Shown in pieces: positions 42,298 to 51,514 of a stretch of 64,000 nt of DNA; within the stretch, counting starts at the first letter, position 1, and each line of letters begins with the position of its first letter. Origin of the DNA: Variovorax boronicumulans (GTDB lineage Bacteria; Pseudomonadota; Gammaproteobacteria; Burkholderiales; Burkholderiaceae_C). The DNA lies in the NCBI RefSeq assembly GCF_030812215.1, contig NZ_JAUSSG010000006.1, forward strand, positions 372,001 through 436,000. Reading direction: 5' to 3'. The notes beneath the pieces are model-generated. The model worked only from the letters and a program-made list of their open reading frames with translations, did not search any database and was not told the DNA's origin. Made by a program: the position numbers and the translations under genes.

Positions 42298-42756
42298 CTA
42301 GCCCGCGCGCCCGATGGTCGCAACGGCGAACACCACCACGCCAAGCGCAAGATTCAGGCTCACCAGCTTGCGCACCGTGTTCAGCCGCGCGGCCGCCACC
42401 GGCCACGCGCTCTCGTCGACCGCACGGCGCAGCGCCTTGAACACCGAGGCGCGGATGTACACATAGATGCCGGCCATCACGATGGCGATGCTCATCATCG
42501 CCTCGATGCGCCAGTGCACGCCGCGAAAACCGCCCGCCAGCAGGATCATCGACACGCCGCTCACGAACAGCAGCGTCACCGACGCGTCCACGCCAATGAA
42601 GAAGCGCCGCAGCGCCGCGGCCATCGTGCGCAAGCGCAGCGGAGGCTCCAGCGTGGCGACGGCGGCGGGGCGCACCGCGAAATGCATCGTGGCCATGCCG
42701 CCGACCCAGAAGGCGGCAGCGAGGAGGTGAAGGAAAAGCAGGATGGCGTAGGGCAT
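42298..42756 (-). CDS. Small membrane protein, CopD-like
   Basis: 152 residues with four predicted membrane helices (LLFLHLLAAAFWVGGMATM, VDASVTLLFVSGVSMILL, IAIVMAGIYVYI, LVSLNLALGVVVFAVATI). HLLAAAFWVGG is a motif of the CopD family, where the His may bind metal or haem. No partner copC is adjacent, so function in copper resistance is only suggested. Confidence 0.8.
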   Translation of the reverse strand: MPYAILLFLHLLAAAFWVGGMATMHFAVRPAAVATLEPPLRLRTMAAALRRFFIGVDASVTLLFVSGVSMILLAGGFRGVHWRIEAMMSIAIVMAGIYVYIRASVFKALRRAVDESAWPVAAARLNTVRKLVSLNLALGVVVFAVATIGRAG

Positions 42757-42852
42757 GGGGGCCGATCAGAACACCGAAGGGCGCAGGCGCGCAACATCCG
42801 CGCGGTTGCGTTAAAACCCATCCTCCGCACAAAGCAGGAAAGACGAGGCCCC

Positions 42853-43683
42853 ATGACCCGCACCATCGCCCAGAAACGCGCCGACTTCCGCACGCTCCAC
42901 GAACAAGGCTGCTTCGTCATCCCCAACCCCTGGGACACGGGCAGCGCGCGCTACCTGCAGGGCCTGGGCTTCAAGGCGCTGGCCACCACGAGCTCGGGCC
43001 ATGCGTGGTCGCAGGGCTTTGCCGACGGGGCGCAATCGCGCGATGCCGTGCTCGCGCACCTGCGCGACATCGTGGCGGCGACCGACCTGCCGGTGAACGC
43101 CGACTTCGAGAACGGTTTCGCATCCGACGCGCAAGGCGTGGCCGAGAGCGTGCGGCTCGCGGTCGAGACCGGCGTGGCGGGCCTGTCGATCGAGGACTCG
43201 ACGGGCGATGCGGCGCATCCGCTCTTTCCCATCGATGTTGCGGTCGAGCGTCTTCGCGCCGCACGGAAGGCCATCGATGCTGCGGGCGGCGACACCTTGC
43301 TCGTGGGCCGCGCCGAGAATTTCTTCGCGGGCCGGCCCGATCTGGACGACGCCATCGCGCGGCTCAGGGCCTATGCGGAGGCTGGGGCCGACTGCCTCTA
43401 TGCGCCCGGCATCAAGACGCGCGAGCAGATCGCCGCCGTGGTCGCGGCCGTGGCGCCGAAGCCTGTCAACCTCCTGGTCGGCGGAGTGAGCGAACTCACG
43501 ATGAAGGACATCGCCGATCTCGGCGTGCGCCGCGTCAGCGTGGGCGGCGCGCTGGCACGCGCGGCGTGGGGCGGCTTCGATCGTGCCGCGCGCGCGCTCG
43601 CCGAACACGGACGCTTCGACGGCTTCGAGGGGGCCGCCGCGGGTGCGGATCTCAATGGGTTCTTCGGCCGTTTCTCCAGTTAG
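42853..43683 (+). CDS. Isocitrate lyase/PEP mutase superfamily protein
   Basis: 276 residues of a TIM-barrel carbon-carbon lyase superfamily member. NPWDTGSARYL, NADFENGF, SIEDSTG and GRAENFFAG mark the Mg-binding and phosphate/carboxylate regions. The catalytic K-K-C-G-H loop of true isocitrate lyases is absent, so it is more like oxaloacetate- or 2-methylisocitrate-type lyases of unknown substrate. It is followed 16 bp later by the glycosylase-like gene on the same strand. Confidence 0.87.
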   Translation: MTRTIAQKRADFRTLHEQGCFVIPNPWDTGSARYLQGLGFKALATTSSGHAWSQGFADGAQSRDAVLAHLRDIVAATDLPVNADFENGFASDAQGVAESVRLAVETGVAGLSIEDSTGDAAHPLFPIDVAVERLRAARKAIDAAGGDTLLVGRAENFFAGRPDLDDAIARLRAYAEAGADCLYAPGIKTREQIAAVVAAVAPKPVNLLVGGVSELTMKDIADLGVRRVSVGGALARAAWGGFDRAARALAEHGRFDGFEGAAAGADLNGFFGRFSS

Positions 43684-43699
43684 CGGGCCGCGCGGCGCC

Positions 43700-44287
43700 A
43701 TGGACGTGCTGCTGGCGGAAGTCCGCGATTGCCGTGCCTGCGCCGCGCACCTGCCGCTCGGGCCGCATCCCGTCGTGCAGGCCAGCGCCACGGCGCGCCT
43801 GCTGCTCGTCGGCCAGGCGCCGAGCATGACGGTGCACACCACCGGCGTGCCGTGGAACGACAAGAGCGGCGAGCAATTGCGCCGCTGGCTCGGCATCGAC
43901 CGCGAGGTGTTCTACGACGCCACGCGCGTCGCGCTCATGCCGATGGGTTTCTGCTATCCCGGTCGCGGCACGAGCGGCGACCTGCCGCCACGCAGGGAGT
44001 GCGCCGAACTCTGGCAAGCGCGCCTGCTCGCGGAGATGAAGCAGGTCGAGCTCACGCTGCTGATCGGCCAGTACGCGCAGCGCCACTTTCTGGGCGCGGC
44101 GCGCAAGGCCGGCGTGACCGAAACCGTCGAGGCCTTTGCGGCGTACGCGCCGCGCTTCATCCCGCTGCCGCATCCGTCGCCGCGCAACACCGGCTGGTTC
44201 AAGCATCACCCGTGGTTCGAGAGCGATGTGCTGCCGGTGCTGCGCGAGCGTGTGCGGCGGGCGCTCACGCCATCCTTCGTTCCATAG
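43700..44287 (+). CDS. Uracil-DNA glycosylase superfamily protein
   Basis: 195 residues. The UDG-superfamily fold motifs are GQAPS with TTGVPWNDKSG (motif 1 region) and PLPHPSPRN (motif 2 loop). One CxxC (RDCRACAAHL) is present, but not the four-Cys FeS cluster set of family 4 enzymes. Hence probable base-excision or nucleic-acid role, with the lesion unknown. ATG 43700 chosen; an upstream in-frame start is possible. Confidence 0.82.
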   Translation: MDVLLAEVRDCRACAAHLPLGPHPVVQASATARLLLVGQAPSMTVHTTGVPWNDKSGEQLRRWLGIDREVFYDATRVALMPMGFCYPGRGTSGDLPPRRECAELWQARLLAEMKQVELTLLIGQYAQRHFLGAARKAGVTETVEAFAAYAPRFIPLPHPSPRNTGWFKHHPWFESDVLPVLRERVRRALTPSFVP

Positions 44288-44348
44288 CGAAGCGAGGCGG
44301 TGCCCGGGCCGGCATCATCGAACGCATCCTTTGCAGAAAGCCGCGTTC

Positions 44349-44741
44349 ATGAAGAAAGAAGTCATCCGTGTCGAGCCCCTGTCGACCTACCTGGAATACC
44401 TGAAGGCGCCCGCCTCGGTCGTTACGCGGCATGGCGATACGGTCTACGTGTCGGGCCTGCCGCCGCTCGACCCCGCCACCGGCCGGCCGGTCGACGCGCC
44501 GATCGAGCGGCAGACCGAGATCGTGCTCGACCAGTTGAAGCTCTGTCTGGAGACGGCCGGCTCTTCGCTCGACAACGTGCTCAAGTGCAACGTCTATTGC
44601 ACATCGGTCGAGAAGTTCACAGCGGTCAATGCGATCTATGCGCGCTACTTTCCGAAGGACCCGCCCGCGCGCATCTTCGTCTGCGTGCCCGCGTGGTTCG
44701 GGCCGTTCGACATCGAGATCGACTGCATCGCTGCCTGCTGA
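44349..44741 (+). CDS. RidA family protein
   Basis: 130 residues with the Rid/YjgF trimer fold. The conserved substrate-binding Arg is in PPARIFVCVPAW and the family end DIEIDCIAAC is present. Archetypal RidA deaminates reactive enamine/imine intermediates such as 2-aminoacrylate; subfamilies vary. It ends directly against the convergent stop of the 565-aa gene. Confidence 0.9.
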   Translation: MKKEVIRVEPLSTYLEYLKAPASVVTRHGDTVYVSGLPPLDPATGRPVDAPIERQTEIVLDQLKLCLETAGSSLDNVLKCNVYCTSVEKFTAVNAIYARYFPKDPPARIFVCVPAWFGPFDIEIDCIAAC

Positions 44742-46439
44742 TCAGCGGGCAGGGTGCGCGGCCTTCTTGCGGGCGCCAGGCCGCCGCGGCGGTTTCGCCT
44801 CGAGCACCAGCTCGGCGGGCAGCGTGTCGTTCCACGATTCGGTGAAGTAGGCGCGGTCGCTCGGCACCAGTTGCGGCAGCGCCTCTCGCAGAAACCCCAG
44901 CGATTGTTCGGCGGCTTGCAGCTCGCCCGCATGCGCGGCATACCAGGCGTGCTCGAACAGCAGGCTGCAGTGCTGCAGGCCCGGGTAGCGTCGTCGCCCG
45001 GCCTGGTGATCGGTCAGCCGCGCCTGCGCCACGTCGACCCAGCGCGCGGGCCAGTGCGTGGCATCGAAGGCATCGGCCAGCGGCCCCGCGAGCGTGGAGA
45101 TCGCTGCCGGGTCCAGCGGTTTCTGCGCGCGGAACTGCGCGAGGGTGGGTTGCTTGTCGGGCCGGCAATGGCCGCGCGCGATGCGCATCAGGTAGATCGC
45201 ATTCCATGCCGAGCGCCCTTGGCCGTCGGTGTGGCCGCAGAGCCATTCGCTGAAGGCGATCCACTGCACCGCGCGGCGCGTGGTGTCGGCGTGGCCGTCG
45301 TGCGCGAGCGCGGGAAGGTCGGAGAGCCCGACGCGGTCGAACAGCCACGCGGCCATGCCCATGTTGGCGGCCACGTGCTGCGCGGCGTCGAACGAATGCG
45401 ACTCGAAGGCGGCGGCCAGCGCCTCGCCGAAGCGCTGGAGCGACTCTTCGGCAAGTGCAGCGGCAGCCGGCTTGTCGTCGGCGGAAAGACCGAGTGCGCG
45501 CGAGCGGCACACCAGCGCCCAGAGGTTGCACCACTCGAAGCGCACATCGGGGTGATGCCGCAGCACCAGCCCGCGCGCGGCGTCCTCGGCCATGCCGCTC
45601 AAGAGCGACTGCGCAAGCGGCAGGTCGCGCGCGGTGTAGGCGCACCACGCCGAGACGATGCATTCCATCGAGCCCAGGTAGTCGTTGCCCGCCACGTGAT
45701 GGGCAAGGCGCTGCTTCTTGAGCGCCTGCAGCCGCCGGCGCGCCTGCTCGTTGTCGCCGAGCCGGCGCCACAGCATCGCCTCGTTGAGCGTGACCAGCGC
45801 GCGCTGGAAGTCGGTGGCGGCCAGCGTGCCGGCCAGGCGGATCGACTCCAGCGCGCTGGTCGGCAGCCCGGTCGCGTTGCCCCCAACCACGGACGCCACG
45901 GACGCCACGGGCGTCATGAGCCGGCCCTGCCGCGCGGCCTGTCGCGACGCGACCAGCTGCTTCCAGAAGGCCGCGTCCTGCAGGTGCACCGCATCGGGCG
46001 GCGGGGCGCCGGGTTCCGCCGCGCGGCGCTTGCGCGCGCGCAGGCCGAGGAAGGAGGCCACTTCAGCGGCCGTGGCCGCGCGCCCGCCCACCAGCATGCG
46101 CACGCGCTTCGCCTCGGCGGCCGGCAGCCAGAACGGCCCCTGGCTGCGCCGCTCGGCGTTCAGGAAGCGGGGCTCGCGCTGCGTGTCTTCGCCCCAGCCG
46201 ACCTCGATGTTCCAGGCCTTGAAGTCGCGAAACGCGCGGCTCACGACCATGCGCAGCGTGCTCGCATCGGAGACTTCGCCGCGCAGGTCGGCCAGCCGCA
46301 CCAGGCCGCTTTCGGCATCGTGCGCATGCTGCATGCGCACCAGCAGCCAGAGCGACTGGAAGGCCGCGCGCTTGCCGTTGACCGACTGCGGCGAGGTGAG
46401 TTCGAGGGAGAGCGGGGCGGGCGTCTTGAGTTGGGGCAC
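44742..46439 (-). CDS. Uncharacterised 565-aa protein with putative N-terminal winged helix and helical-repeat body
   Basis: I do not recognise a named family. The N-terminal ~130 residues look like a transcriptional-regulator-type winged helix (GKRAAFQSLWLLVRMQHA, DLRGEVSDASTLRMVVSRAFRDF, with a strand FLNAERRSQGPFWL). Residues ~200-560 are alpha-helical with TPR-like ALVTLNEAMLWRRLGDNEQARRRL and Trp-rich stretches. A tandem GCCACGGAC repeat at ~45890-45915 encodes VASVASV. No transmembrane segment or catalytic motif is seen. ATG 46439. The terminal PGARKKAAHPAR tail is basic. It could be an STAND-like or TPR regulatory protein; a guess only. Confidence 0.8.
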   Translation of the reverse strand: MPQLKTPAPLSLELTSPQSVNGKRAAFQSLWLLVRMQHAHDAESGLVRLADLRGEVSDASTLRMVVSRAFRDFKAWNIEVGWGEDTQREPRFLNAERRSQGPFWLPAAEAKRVRMLVGGRAATAAEVASFLGLRARKRRAAEPGAPPPDAVHLQDAAFWKQLVASRQAARQGRLMTPVASVASVVGGNATGLPTSALESIRLAGTLAATDFQRALVTLNEAMLWRRLGDNEQARRRLQALKKQRLAHHVAGNDYLGSMECIVSAWCAYTARDLPLAQSLLSGMAEDAARGLVLRHHPDVRFEWCNLWALVCRSRALGLSADDKPAAAALAEESLQRFGEALAAAFESHSFDAAQHVAANMGMAAWLFDRVGLSDLPALAHDGHADTTRRAVQWIAFSEWLCGHTDGQGRSAWNAIYLMRIARGHCRPDKQPTLAQFRAQKPLDPAAISTLAGPLADAFDATHWPARWVDVAQARLTDHQAGRRRYPGLQHCSLLFEHAWYAAHAGELQAAEQSLGFLREALPQLVPSDRAYFTESWNDTLPAELVLEAKPPRRPGARKKAAHPAR

Positions 46440-46503
46440 GCCCCGGATTGAACCTCAAATTCCGGGGCGAAGGCTGAAGGCCAATGTCGCTTCTTCGCTT
46501 CCT

Positions 46504-46698
46504 TCAGTACCTGTCGCGGTCGATCAGTTGCGGCACCTCGCTGCGCCCGATGCCCAGGTCGCGCAGGTCGTGGTCGCTCATGCCGGCCAGGTGCTGCGAA
46601 TCGGCGCGACTGCGGCGGCGCTGTGCGGCGCGGCGGCGCCAGTCGTGCAGGGCATGCAACAGGCGTTGATGAAAGGTCGAGGGCTTCGGCGCTGTCAC
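46504..46698 (-). CDS. DUF1127 small protein
   Basis: 64 residues with the DUF1127 core (HLAGMSDHDLRDLGIGRSEV) and a basic N-terminal helix (WRRRAAQRRRSRAD). Members of this family affect phosphate or RNA metabolism and stress responses in some proteobacteria; here unknown. It is divergent from the LysR gene, 90 bp apart. Confidence 0.87.
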   Translation of the reverse strand: MTAPKPSTFHQRLLHALHDWRRRAAQRRRSRADSQHLAGMSDHDLRDLGIGRSEVPQLIDRDRY

Positions 46699-46744
46699 GG
46701 TGGGCTCCTTGGTGTGGAGCAGTCATCTTCCGGCGCTGCGTGCT

Positions 46745-46789
46745 ATTGTGGAAGTTGAGATTCCTGAACCCCACAATCAGCATTCCTGA
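46745..46789. promoter_or_regulatory. Candidate control site between DUF1127 and LysR genes
   Basis: ATTGTGG (46745-46751) and CCACAAT (46771-46777) are inverted 7-mers. ATTCCTGA occurs twice, 22 bp apart (46760 and 46782), the second copy touching the LysR ATG. Likely regulator-binding, by position and spacing only. Confidence 0.35.
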
Positions 46790-47679
46790 TGCGACAGCTC
46801 AACCTCGACCAACTTCGAACGCTCATCGCCATCGCGGACCTCGGCACCTTTTCCGCGGCGGCCAAGGCGCTGCACCTGGCGCAACCCACGGTGAGCCTGC
46901 ACATCAGCGAGCTCGAATCGCGCCTCGGTGCGCAGCTGGTGGTGCGAGGCAGCCGCACCGTCACGCCCACGGCTGCCGGCGTGGCGCTGGTGGAGCGCGG
47001 ACGCAGGCTGCTGCGCGACACCGACGAGGCCATCGACGCCGTCAAGCGTCAGACCGAAGGCCGCACCGGCCGCGTGCGGCTGGGCACGTCGACCGGCGTG
47101 GTGGTCGACCTGTTGCCGCAGGTGTTCGAGGCACTGGGCACGGTGCATGCGGGCATCGACGTGGAAGTGAGCATCCTCGGCTCGACCGAGGCGATGGCGC
47201 GGCTGGCCGCCGGCACGCTGGACATCGGGCTGGTCGCGATGCCGCAGCCTCCGGTGCGCGATCTGGTCGTCACGCCATGGCGCGACCAGCCGATGATGGC
47301 CTTCGTGCCGCAGCGCTGGAAAGCGCCGAAGCGCGTGACGCCCGCATGGCTCGCGGCGCAGCCGCTGATCTTCAACGACGCCACCACCCACATGTACCGG
47401 CTCACGATGGAGTGGTTCGCCGAGGCCGGCTTCGCGCCGCGCGCGCGCATCGAGCTCAACTACGACGCGGCGATCCAGAGCCTCGTCGCCGCTGGCTATG
47501 GCGCGGCACTGCTGCCGCTGCAGCACACGGCCGACGATGCACCCGGCAAGCGCATGCAGGTGCTGCCGATCACCCCGAAGCTCACGCGCCGCCTGGGCAT
47601 CGCGCACCGCTTGCCCGGCGTGATCGATGGCGCGACGCAGAGCGTGCTGAAGGTGCTGACGACGTTCCGTCAGCTCTGA
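46789..47679 (+). CDS. LysR-family transcriptional regulator convergent with amiE
   Basis: 296 residues: LysR winged helix ([29 protein letters not shown]) and substrate domain. It ends with a 10-bp overlap of the amiE 3' end on the opposite strand. Target and ligand are unknown; the divergent DUF1127 gene or itself is likely controlled, while amiE control is unclear. Confidence 0.9.
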   Translation: MRQLNLDQLRTLIAIADLGTFSAAAKALHLAQPTVSLHISELESRLGAQLVVRGSRTVTPTAAGVALVERGRRLLRDTDEAIDAVKRQTEGRTGRVRLGTSTGVVVDLLPQVFEALGTVHAGIDVEVSILGSTEAMARLAAGTLDIGLVAMPQPPVRDLVVTPWRDQPMMAFVPQRWKAPKRVTPAWLAAQPLIFNDATTHMYRLTMEWFAEAGFAPRARIELNYDAAIQSLVAAGYGAALLPLQHTADDAPGKRMQVLPITPKLTRRLGIAHRLPGVIDGATQSVLKVLTTFRQL

Positions 47680-48707
47680 TTGCCGGTTTCGTTCGGAAGG
47701 CCCTCGATCGGACACTCGGCCGTGCCGATCGTGCGGCGGGTGAACGACTCCACCTGCTCGCGCGCGCCTTCGGGGTCGTTGATCCACTGCTTGTAGAAAT
47801 CGAAGGGGCAAGCCGCCACGCCCTTGTCGCCGTCGCCCGAGTTGATGACGCCGGTGTAGCCGCGGTGCATGAGCTTGAAGAGGTGGTTCTGCGACTGGCC
47901 GTTCCTGCGCGCATCGCGGATGAGCCCCATCGACAGCTCGGCGTAGTTGATGCCCATCTCCTCCTCGCCGCATTCGCCCAGCGTGCGGCCGTCGAAGCCG
48001 ATGAGCGCGGAGTGGCCGAAGTACGAATACACCCCGTCGAAGCCCGCCGCGTTGGCCACCGCCACGTAAGTGTTGTTCATGAAGGCCATGGCCTTGGACA
48101 CCAGGATCTGCTGCTCCTTGGCCGGGTACATGTAGCCCTGGCAGCGGATGACGAGCTCGGCGCCGCGCATCGTGCAGTCGCGCCAGATCTCGGGGTAGTT
48201 GCCGTCGTCGCAGACGATGAGGCTCACCTTCATGCCCTTGGGGCCGTCGCTCACGTAGGTGCGGTCGCCCGGGTACCAGCCCTCGATGGGCACCCACGGC
48301 ATGATCTTTCGGTACTTCTGGACGATCTCGCCCTCGTTGTTCATGAGGATCAGCGTGTTGTAGGGCGCCTTGTCCGGGTGCTGCTCGTGGCGCTCGCCGG
48401 TGAGCGAGAACACGCCCCACACGTTGGCGCGGCGACAGGCGTCCGCGAAGATCGCGGTCTCCTCGCCGGGCACGGTGGCGGCGGTGTCGTACATCTCCTT
48501 GGCGTCGTACATGATCCCGTGCGTGGAGTACTCGGGAAAGATCACCAGGTCCATGCCCGGCAGGCCGCGCTTCATGCCGACCAGCATTTCGCCGATCTTG
48601 CGGGCGTTGTCCAGCACCTCGGCCTTGGTGTGAAGGCGGGGCATCTTGTAGTTGACGACCGCGACGCCGACGCAATCGCTGCTGCTCGAAATATCACCAT
48701 GACGCAT
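47670..48707 (-). CDS. amiE: Aliphatic amidase (acylamide amidohydrolase)
   Basis: 345 residues, exactly the length of Pseudomonas aeruginosa AmiE. The nitrilase-superfamily triad is present: E59 (FPEYSTHG), K134 (KYRKIMPW) and C166 (VCDDGNYPE), plus E142. It hydrolyses short aliphatic amides to acids and ammonia in the cytoplasm. ATG 48707 follows AGGAG. An intrinsic terminator lies in the leader, and no amiC/amiR pair is in the window. Confidence 0.95.
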   Translation of the reverse strand: MRHGDISSSSDCVGVAVVNYKMPRLHTKAEVLDNARKIGEMLVGMKRGLPGMDLVIFPEYSTHGIMYDAKEMYDTAATVPGEETAIFADACRRANVWGVFSLTGERHEQHPDKAPYNTLILMNNEGEIVQKYRKIMPWVPIEGWYPGDRTYVSDGPKGMKVSLIVCDDGNYPEIWRDCTMRGAELVIRCQGYMYPAKEQQILVSKAMAFMNNTYVAVANAAGFDGVYSYFGHSALIGFDGRTLGECGEEEMGINYAELSMGLIRDARRNGQSQNHLFKLMHRGYTGVINSGDGDKGVAACPFDFYKQWINDPEGAREQVESFTRRTIGTAECPIEGLPNETGNQS

Positions 48708-48742
48708 GACGCTGCTCCTGAAGTCCTGAAGGGATGGTTGAG

Positions 48743-48784
48743 AAAAACAAAAAGGCCCGAGCCGGTGTTCAACCGGTTCGGGCC
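48743..48784 (-). terminator. Intrinsic terminator in the amiE leader (possible attenuator)
   Basis: On the minus strand GGCCCGAACCGGT pairs with ACCGGCTCGGGCC (one internal mismatch region), followed by TTTTTGTTTTT. It lies 36 bp upstream of the amiE start and about 114 bp downstream of the preceding gene's stop. It can either end the upstream gene or act as an attenuator controlled by antitermination, as for AmiR in Pseudomonas. Confidence 0.8.
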
Positions 48785-48897
48785 CTGTCTGTCTTGCGTC
48801 TTGAAATAGGTTCGTGTCGTCGGAGCCGATTGTTCTCAACTCACCGCGGGCTGCCCATACGTCATTTCGCTGATTGCGGGTTGCGGCAGGCGCGCGT

Positions 48898-49389
48898 TCA
48901 GCGCGGGCGGGCGAAGTCGGCCTCGATCCAGCTGGTGGCGCTGCCCGAGGTGAGCTTGAAGGCCGGCGAGACATTCACGCTCGCCAACTCGCTGTCGTCT
49001 TCGTCGTCGTGCGCGCTCAGCGTGGCCGAGGGGTTGTCCTCGTCGGGCACGATGGCCAGCGCCACGCGAATGCGCCGGCCGTCGCGCGCCGTCACGGTCA
49101 CGCTCTTGTTGAGCGTGGCGTGCAGCTGCTGCTCATGGCGGCGGATCACTTCGGCGGCGGTCTTCACCAGCGTGGAAAAGGCGGGGCCGTCGAGCGGCTT
49201 GGGGTTCTTCTTGTCGCGGCCCATGGTCCAGGGGCCGACGAGCGCGGGTTCGGGGTCGCCCTGGCGGGTCATCTCGACGGCCCAGCCGTCGTCTTCCTCG
49301 TTCTTGATCACGCGGGCGGTCCAGAGGTCGTCGCGCCAGAGGCGGGCTTCCTGGAGGGGGAGGTTGTCTGTGTCGGTGGGTTCGGTCAT
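48898..49389 (-). CDS. Hypothetical protein, conserved acidic/charged
   Basis: 163 residues with a central W-rich region ([27 protein letters not shown]) and an acidic DDEDDSE segment. No signal peptide, membrane helix or known motif. I do not recognise a family. The ATG at 49389 overlaps the preceding LysR stop as ATGA, so it is translated with that regulator. Confidence 0.78.
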   Translation of the reverse strand: MTEPTDTDNLPLQEARLWRDDLWTARVIKNEEDDGWAVEMTRQGDPEPALVGPWTMGRDKKNPKPLDGPAFSTLVKTAAEVIRRHEQQLHATLNKSVTVTARDGRRIRVALAIVPDEDNPSATLSAHDDEDDSELASVNVSPAFKLTSGSATSWIEADFARPR

Positions 49390-50330
49390 TCGGAGGCTTG
49401 TGTTCGTGCGCGGCCTATTTTCCCCTGTGTCCCTCGCACGGGTGGACCGATGTATGCCAGCAGTCCGTCGACCAGCGCATCGAAGGCGGCGCGGCAGCGC
49501 GGGCTGTTGCGCAGGTCCTCGTGCATCGTGATCCAGGTCTCCAGCTTCATCGAGAAGGCGCGCGGCATCAGGCGCACCAGCGCGGCGTCGCGCCGGGCGA
49601 GGCCGGCCTGGCAGATGCCGATGCCCGCACCGGCGCGGATCAGCGCCAGTTGCGCGAGGTCGCTGTCGGTGCGCAGCGAGAAGGCGTCGCGGCCGTAGCC
49701 CGGGAGCGCCTTGCCTGCGTTGCGCACGAACGCCGAGGGCTGGTCGTAGCCGATGACGGCGTGCGCCGCGAGGTCGTCCAGCTTGCGCGGCGTGCCGTGG
49801 CGGGCCAGGTAGTCCTTGCGCGCGTGAAAACCCAGCTCGATCTGCCCGACGCGGCGCGCGACCAGTTGCTCCTGCTTCGGACGGACCATGCGCACGGCGA
49901 TGTCGGCCTCGCGGCGCAGCAGGTCCTGCACGCGATTGGTCAGCACCAGCTCGACCTTCAGGGCCGGATGCGCCTCGCGCAGCCGCGCGACGATGGGCGG
50001 CAGCACCTCGACGCCGATCACCTCGCTGGCGGAGATGCGCACGACGCCGCGCACGCCTTCGCCCTGGCTGGTCGCGGCGCGCTCCAGAGAGGCGGCGGTG
50101 CTCTCCATCGCCTCGGCATGGCCCTCCAATGCGAGCGCCACCTCGGTGGGCATCAACCCCACCTGCGAACGCGTGAACAGCACCACGCCGAGCGCCGATT
50201 CGAGCGCGGCGACATGGCGGCCGACCGTCGGCTGGGTGATGCCCAGCGCACGCGCCGCGCCGGAGAGCGAGCCCTCCCGCAAGACGCCGAGGAACGAGCG
50301 GTAGAGCTCCCAGCCGATGTTCGAAGTCAT
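49386..50330 (-). CDS. LysR-family transcriptional regulator
   Basis: 314 residues. Winged helix (VLREGSLSGAARALGITQPTVGRHVAALE) and LysR effector domain (VRGVVRISASEVIGVEVLPPIVARL). ATG 50330 is divergent from the NAD(P)-binding protein gene at 50426, its probable target. Followed by the 163-aa hypothetical gene through an ATGA overlap. Confidence 0.9.
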   Translation of the reverse strand: MTSNIGWELYRSFLGVLREGSLSGAARALGITQPTVGRHVAALESALGVVLFTRSQVGLMPTEVALALEGHAEAMESTAASLERAATSQGEGVRGVVRISASEVIGVEVLPPIVARLREAHPALKVELVLTNRVQDLLRREADIAVRMVRPKQEQLVARRVGQIELGFHARKDYLARHGTPRKLDDLAAHAVIGYDQPSAFVRNAGKALPGYGRDAFSLRTDSDLAQLALIRAGAGIGICQAGLARRDAALVRLMPRAFSMKLETWITMHEDLRNSPRCRAAFDALVDGLLAYIGPPVRGTQGKIGRARTQASE

Positions 50331-50425
50331 ACGCAAATGTATAGCTGCTGGCTCATGTTCGGCAATTCCAATGGAGCGAGCATCGACCCAGAATCGAGCC
50401 ATCGACAACGTTCCTGGAGCATTTC

Positions 50426-51421
50426 ATGGCACACGACAACACGGTTCTGGTTCTCGGCGCGACGGGCGGCATCGGCGGCGAAGTGGCGCGGCAGCTCCGC
50501 CTGGCGGGATGGACGGTGCGGGCGCTCCGGCGCGGCATGACGCAACCCGTGCTGCAAGAAGACGGCATCACCTGGCTCAGCGGCGATGCGATGGACCGGC
50601 AGGCCGTCATGGACGCCGCGAAGGGCTGTTCGGTCATCGTGCATGCGGTCAACCCGCCCGGCTACCGCAACTGGGCGCAGCTGGTGCTGCCGATGCTCGA
50701 CAACACCATCGCCGCCGCAAAGGCCGAAGGCGCGACCATCGTGCTGCCCGGCACGGTCTACAACTACGGCCCCGACGCGTTTTCCCGCACGATCGGCGAA
50801 GACGCACCGCAGCACCCCGCCACCCGCAAGGGCGCCATCCGCGTCGAACTGGAGCAGCGCCTCGAAGCAGCCAGCCGCAACGGTGCCCGCGTGCTGATCG
50901 TGCGTGCCGGCGACTTCTTCGGCCCGAAGGCCGGCAACAACTGGTTCTCGCAGGGGCTCGTGAAGGCTGGGCTGCCGGTCAAGGCGGTGAGCTATCCCGG
51001 CCGCGTTGGCGTGGGCCACCAGTGGTCCTACCTGCCGGACGTCGCCCGCACCATGGTCGCCTTGCTGGCGCGGCGCGACAGGCTCGAACCCTTTGCGCGC
51101 TTCCACATGGCCGGGCATCGCGACACCGACGGCACGCAGATGAGCGGTGCCATCCGCCACGTGGTGGCGCGCCGCACGGGCAGCACGCCGCGCGTGACGG
51201 CCTTCCCGTGGTGGCTGCTGATGCTGGCTTCGCCCTTCGTCACCACCTTGCGCGAAATGCGCGAGATGCGCTACCTGTGGCAGACCCCGGTGCTCATGGA
51301 CAACGCGAAGCTGGTGGCCTTCCTCGGGCACGAACCGCACACGCCGCTGGAAGAAGCGGTCGAGGCCTCGCTGGAAGGCATGGGGTGCCTGGGCACCGCG
51401 CCGGCAGCAGTGGCCGCCTGA
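50426..51421 (+). CDS. NAD(P)H-binding epimerase/reductase-like protein (extended SDR)
   Basis: 331 residues. Rossmann motif VLGATGGIGGEVARQ at the N-terminus; an atypical SDR without a clear YxxxK active site, though NYGPDAF supplies a Tyr. Related to NmrA/NAD-dependent epimerase-type proteins. Divergent from a LysR gene. Ends just before a strong palindrome. Confidence 0.86.
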   Translation: MAHDNTVLVLGATGGIGGEVARQLRLAGWTVRALRRGMTQPVLQEDGITWLSGDAMDRQAVMDAAKGCSVIVHAVNPPGYRNWAQLVLPMLDNTIAAAKAEGATIVLPGTVYNYGPDAFSRTIGEDAPQHPATRKGAIRVELEQRLEAASRNGARVLIVRAGDFFGPKAGNNWFSQGLVKAGLPVKAVSYPGRVGVGHQWSYLPDVARTMVALLARRDRLEPFARFHMAGHRDTDGTQMSGAIRHVVARRTGSTPRVTAFPWWLLMLASPFVTTLREMREMRYLWQTPVLMDNAKLVAFLGHEPHTPLEEAVEASLEGMGCLGTAPAAVAA

Positions 51422-51425
51422 CCAA

Positions 51426-51486
51426 CCGTTCGGGCTGAGCCTGTCGAAGCGCTTGCGCGGCGCTTCGACAGGCTCAGCGTGAACGG
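51426..51486. terminator. Large bidirectional hairpin between convergent genes
   Basis: Arms 51426-51452 and 51460-51486 are almost perfect inverted repeats (27 bp, two or three mismatches) with a short loop; the core is CTGAGCCTGTCGAAGCGC. No T tract follows, but a dispersed palindrome of this kind is common at gene ends in Comamonadaceae. It separates the SDR gene from the glutaminase gene. Confidence 0.8.
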
Positions 51487-51514
51487 GCTTGCTGCTTCTG
51501 GAACGCGGCTTCGG

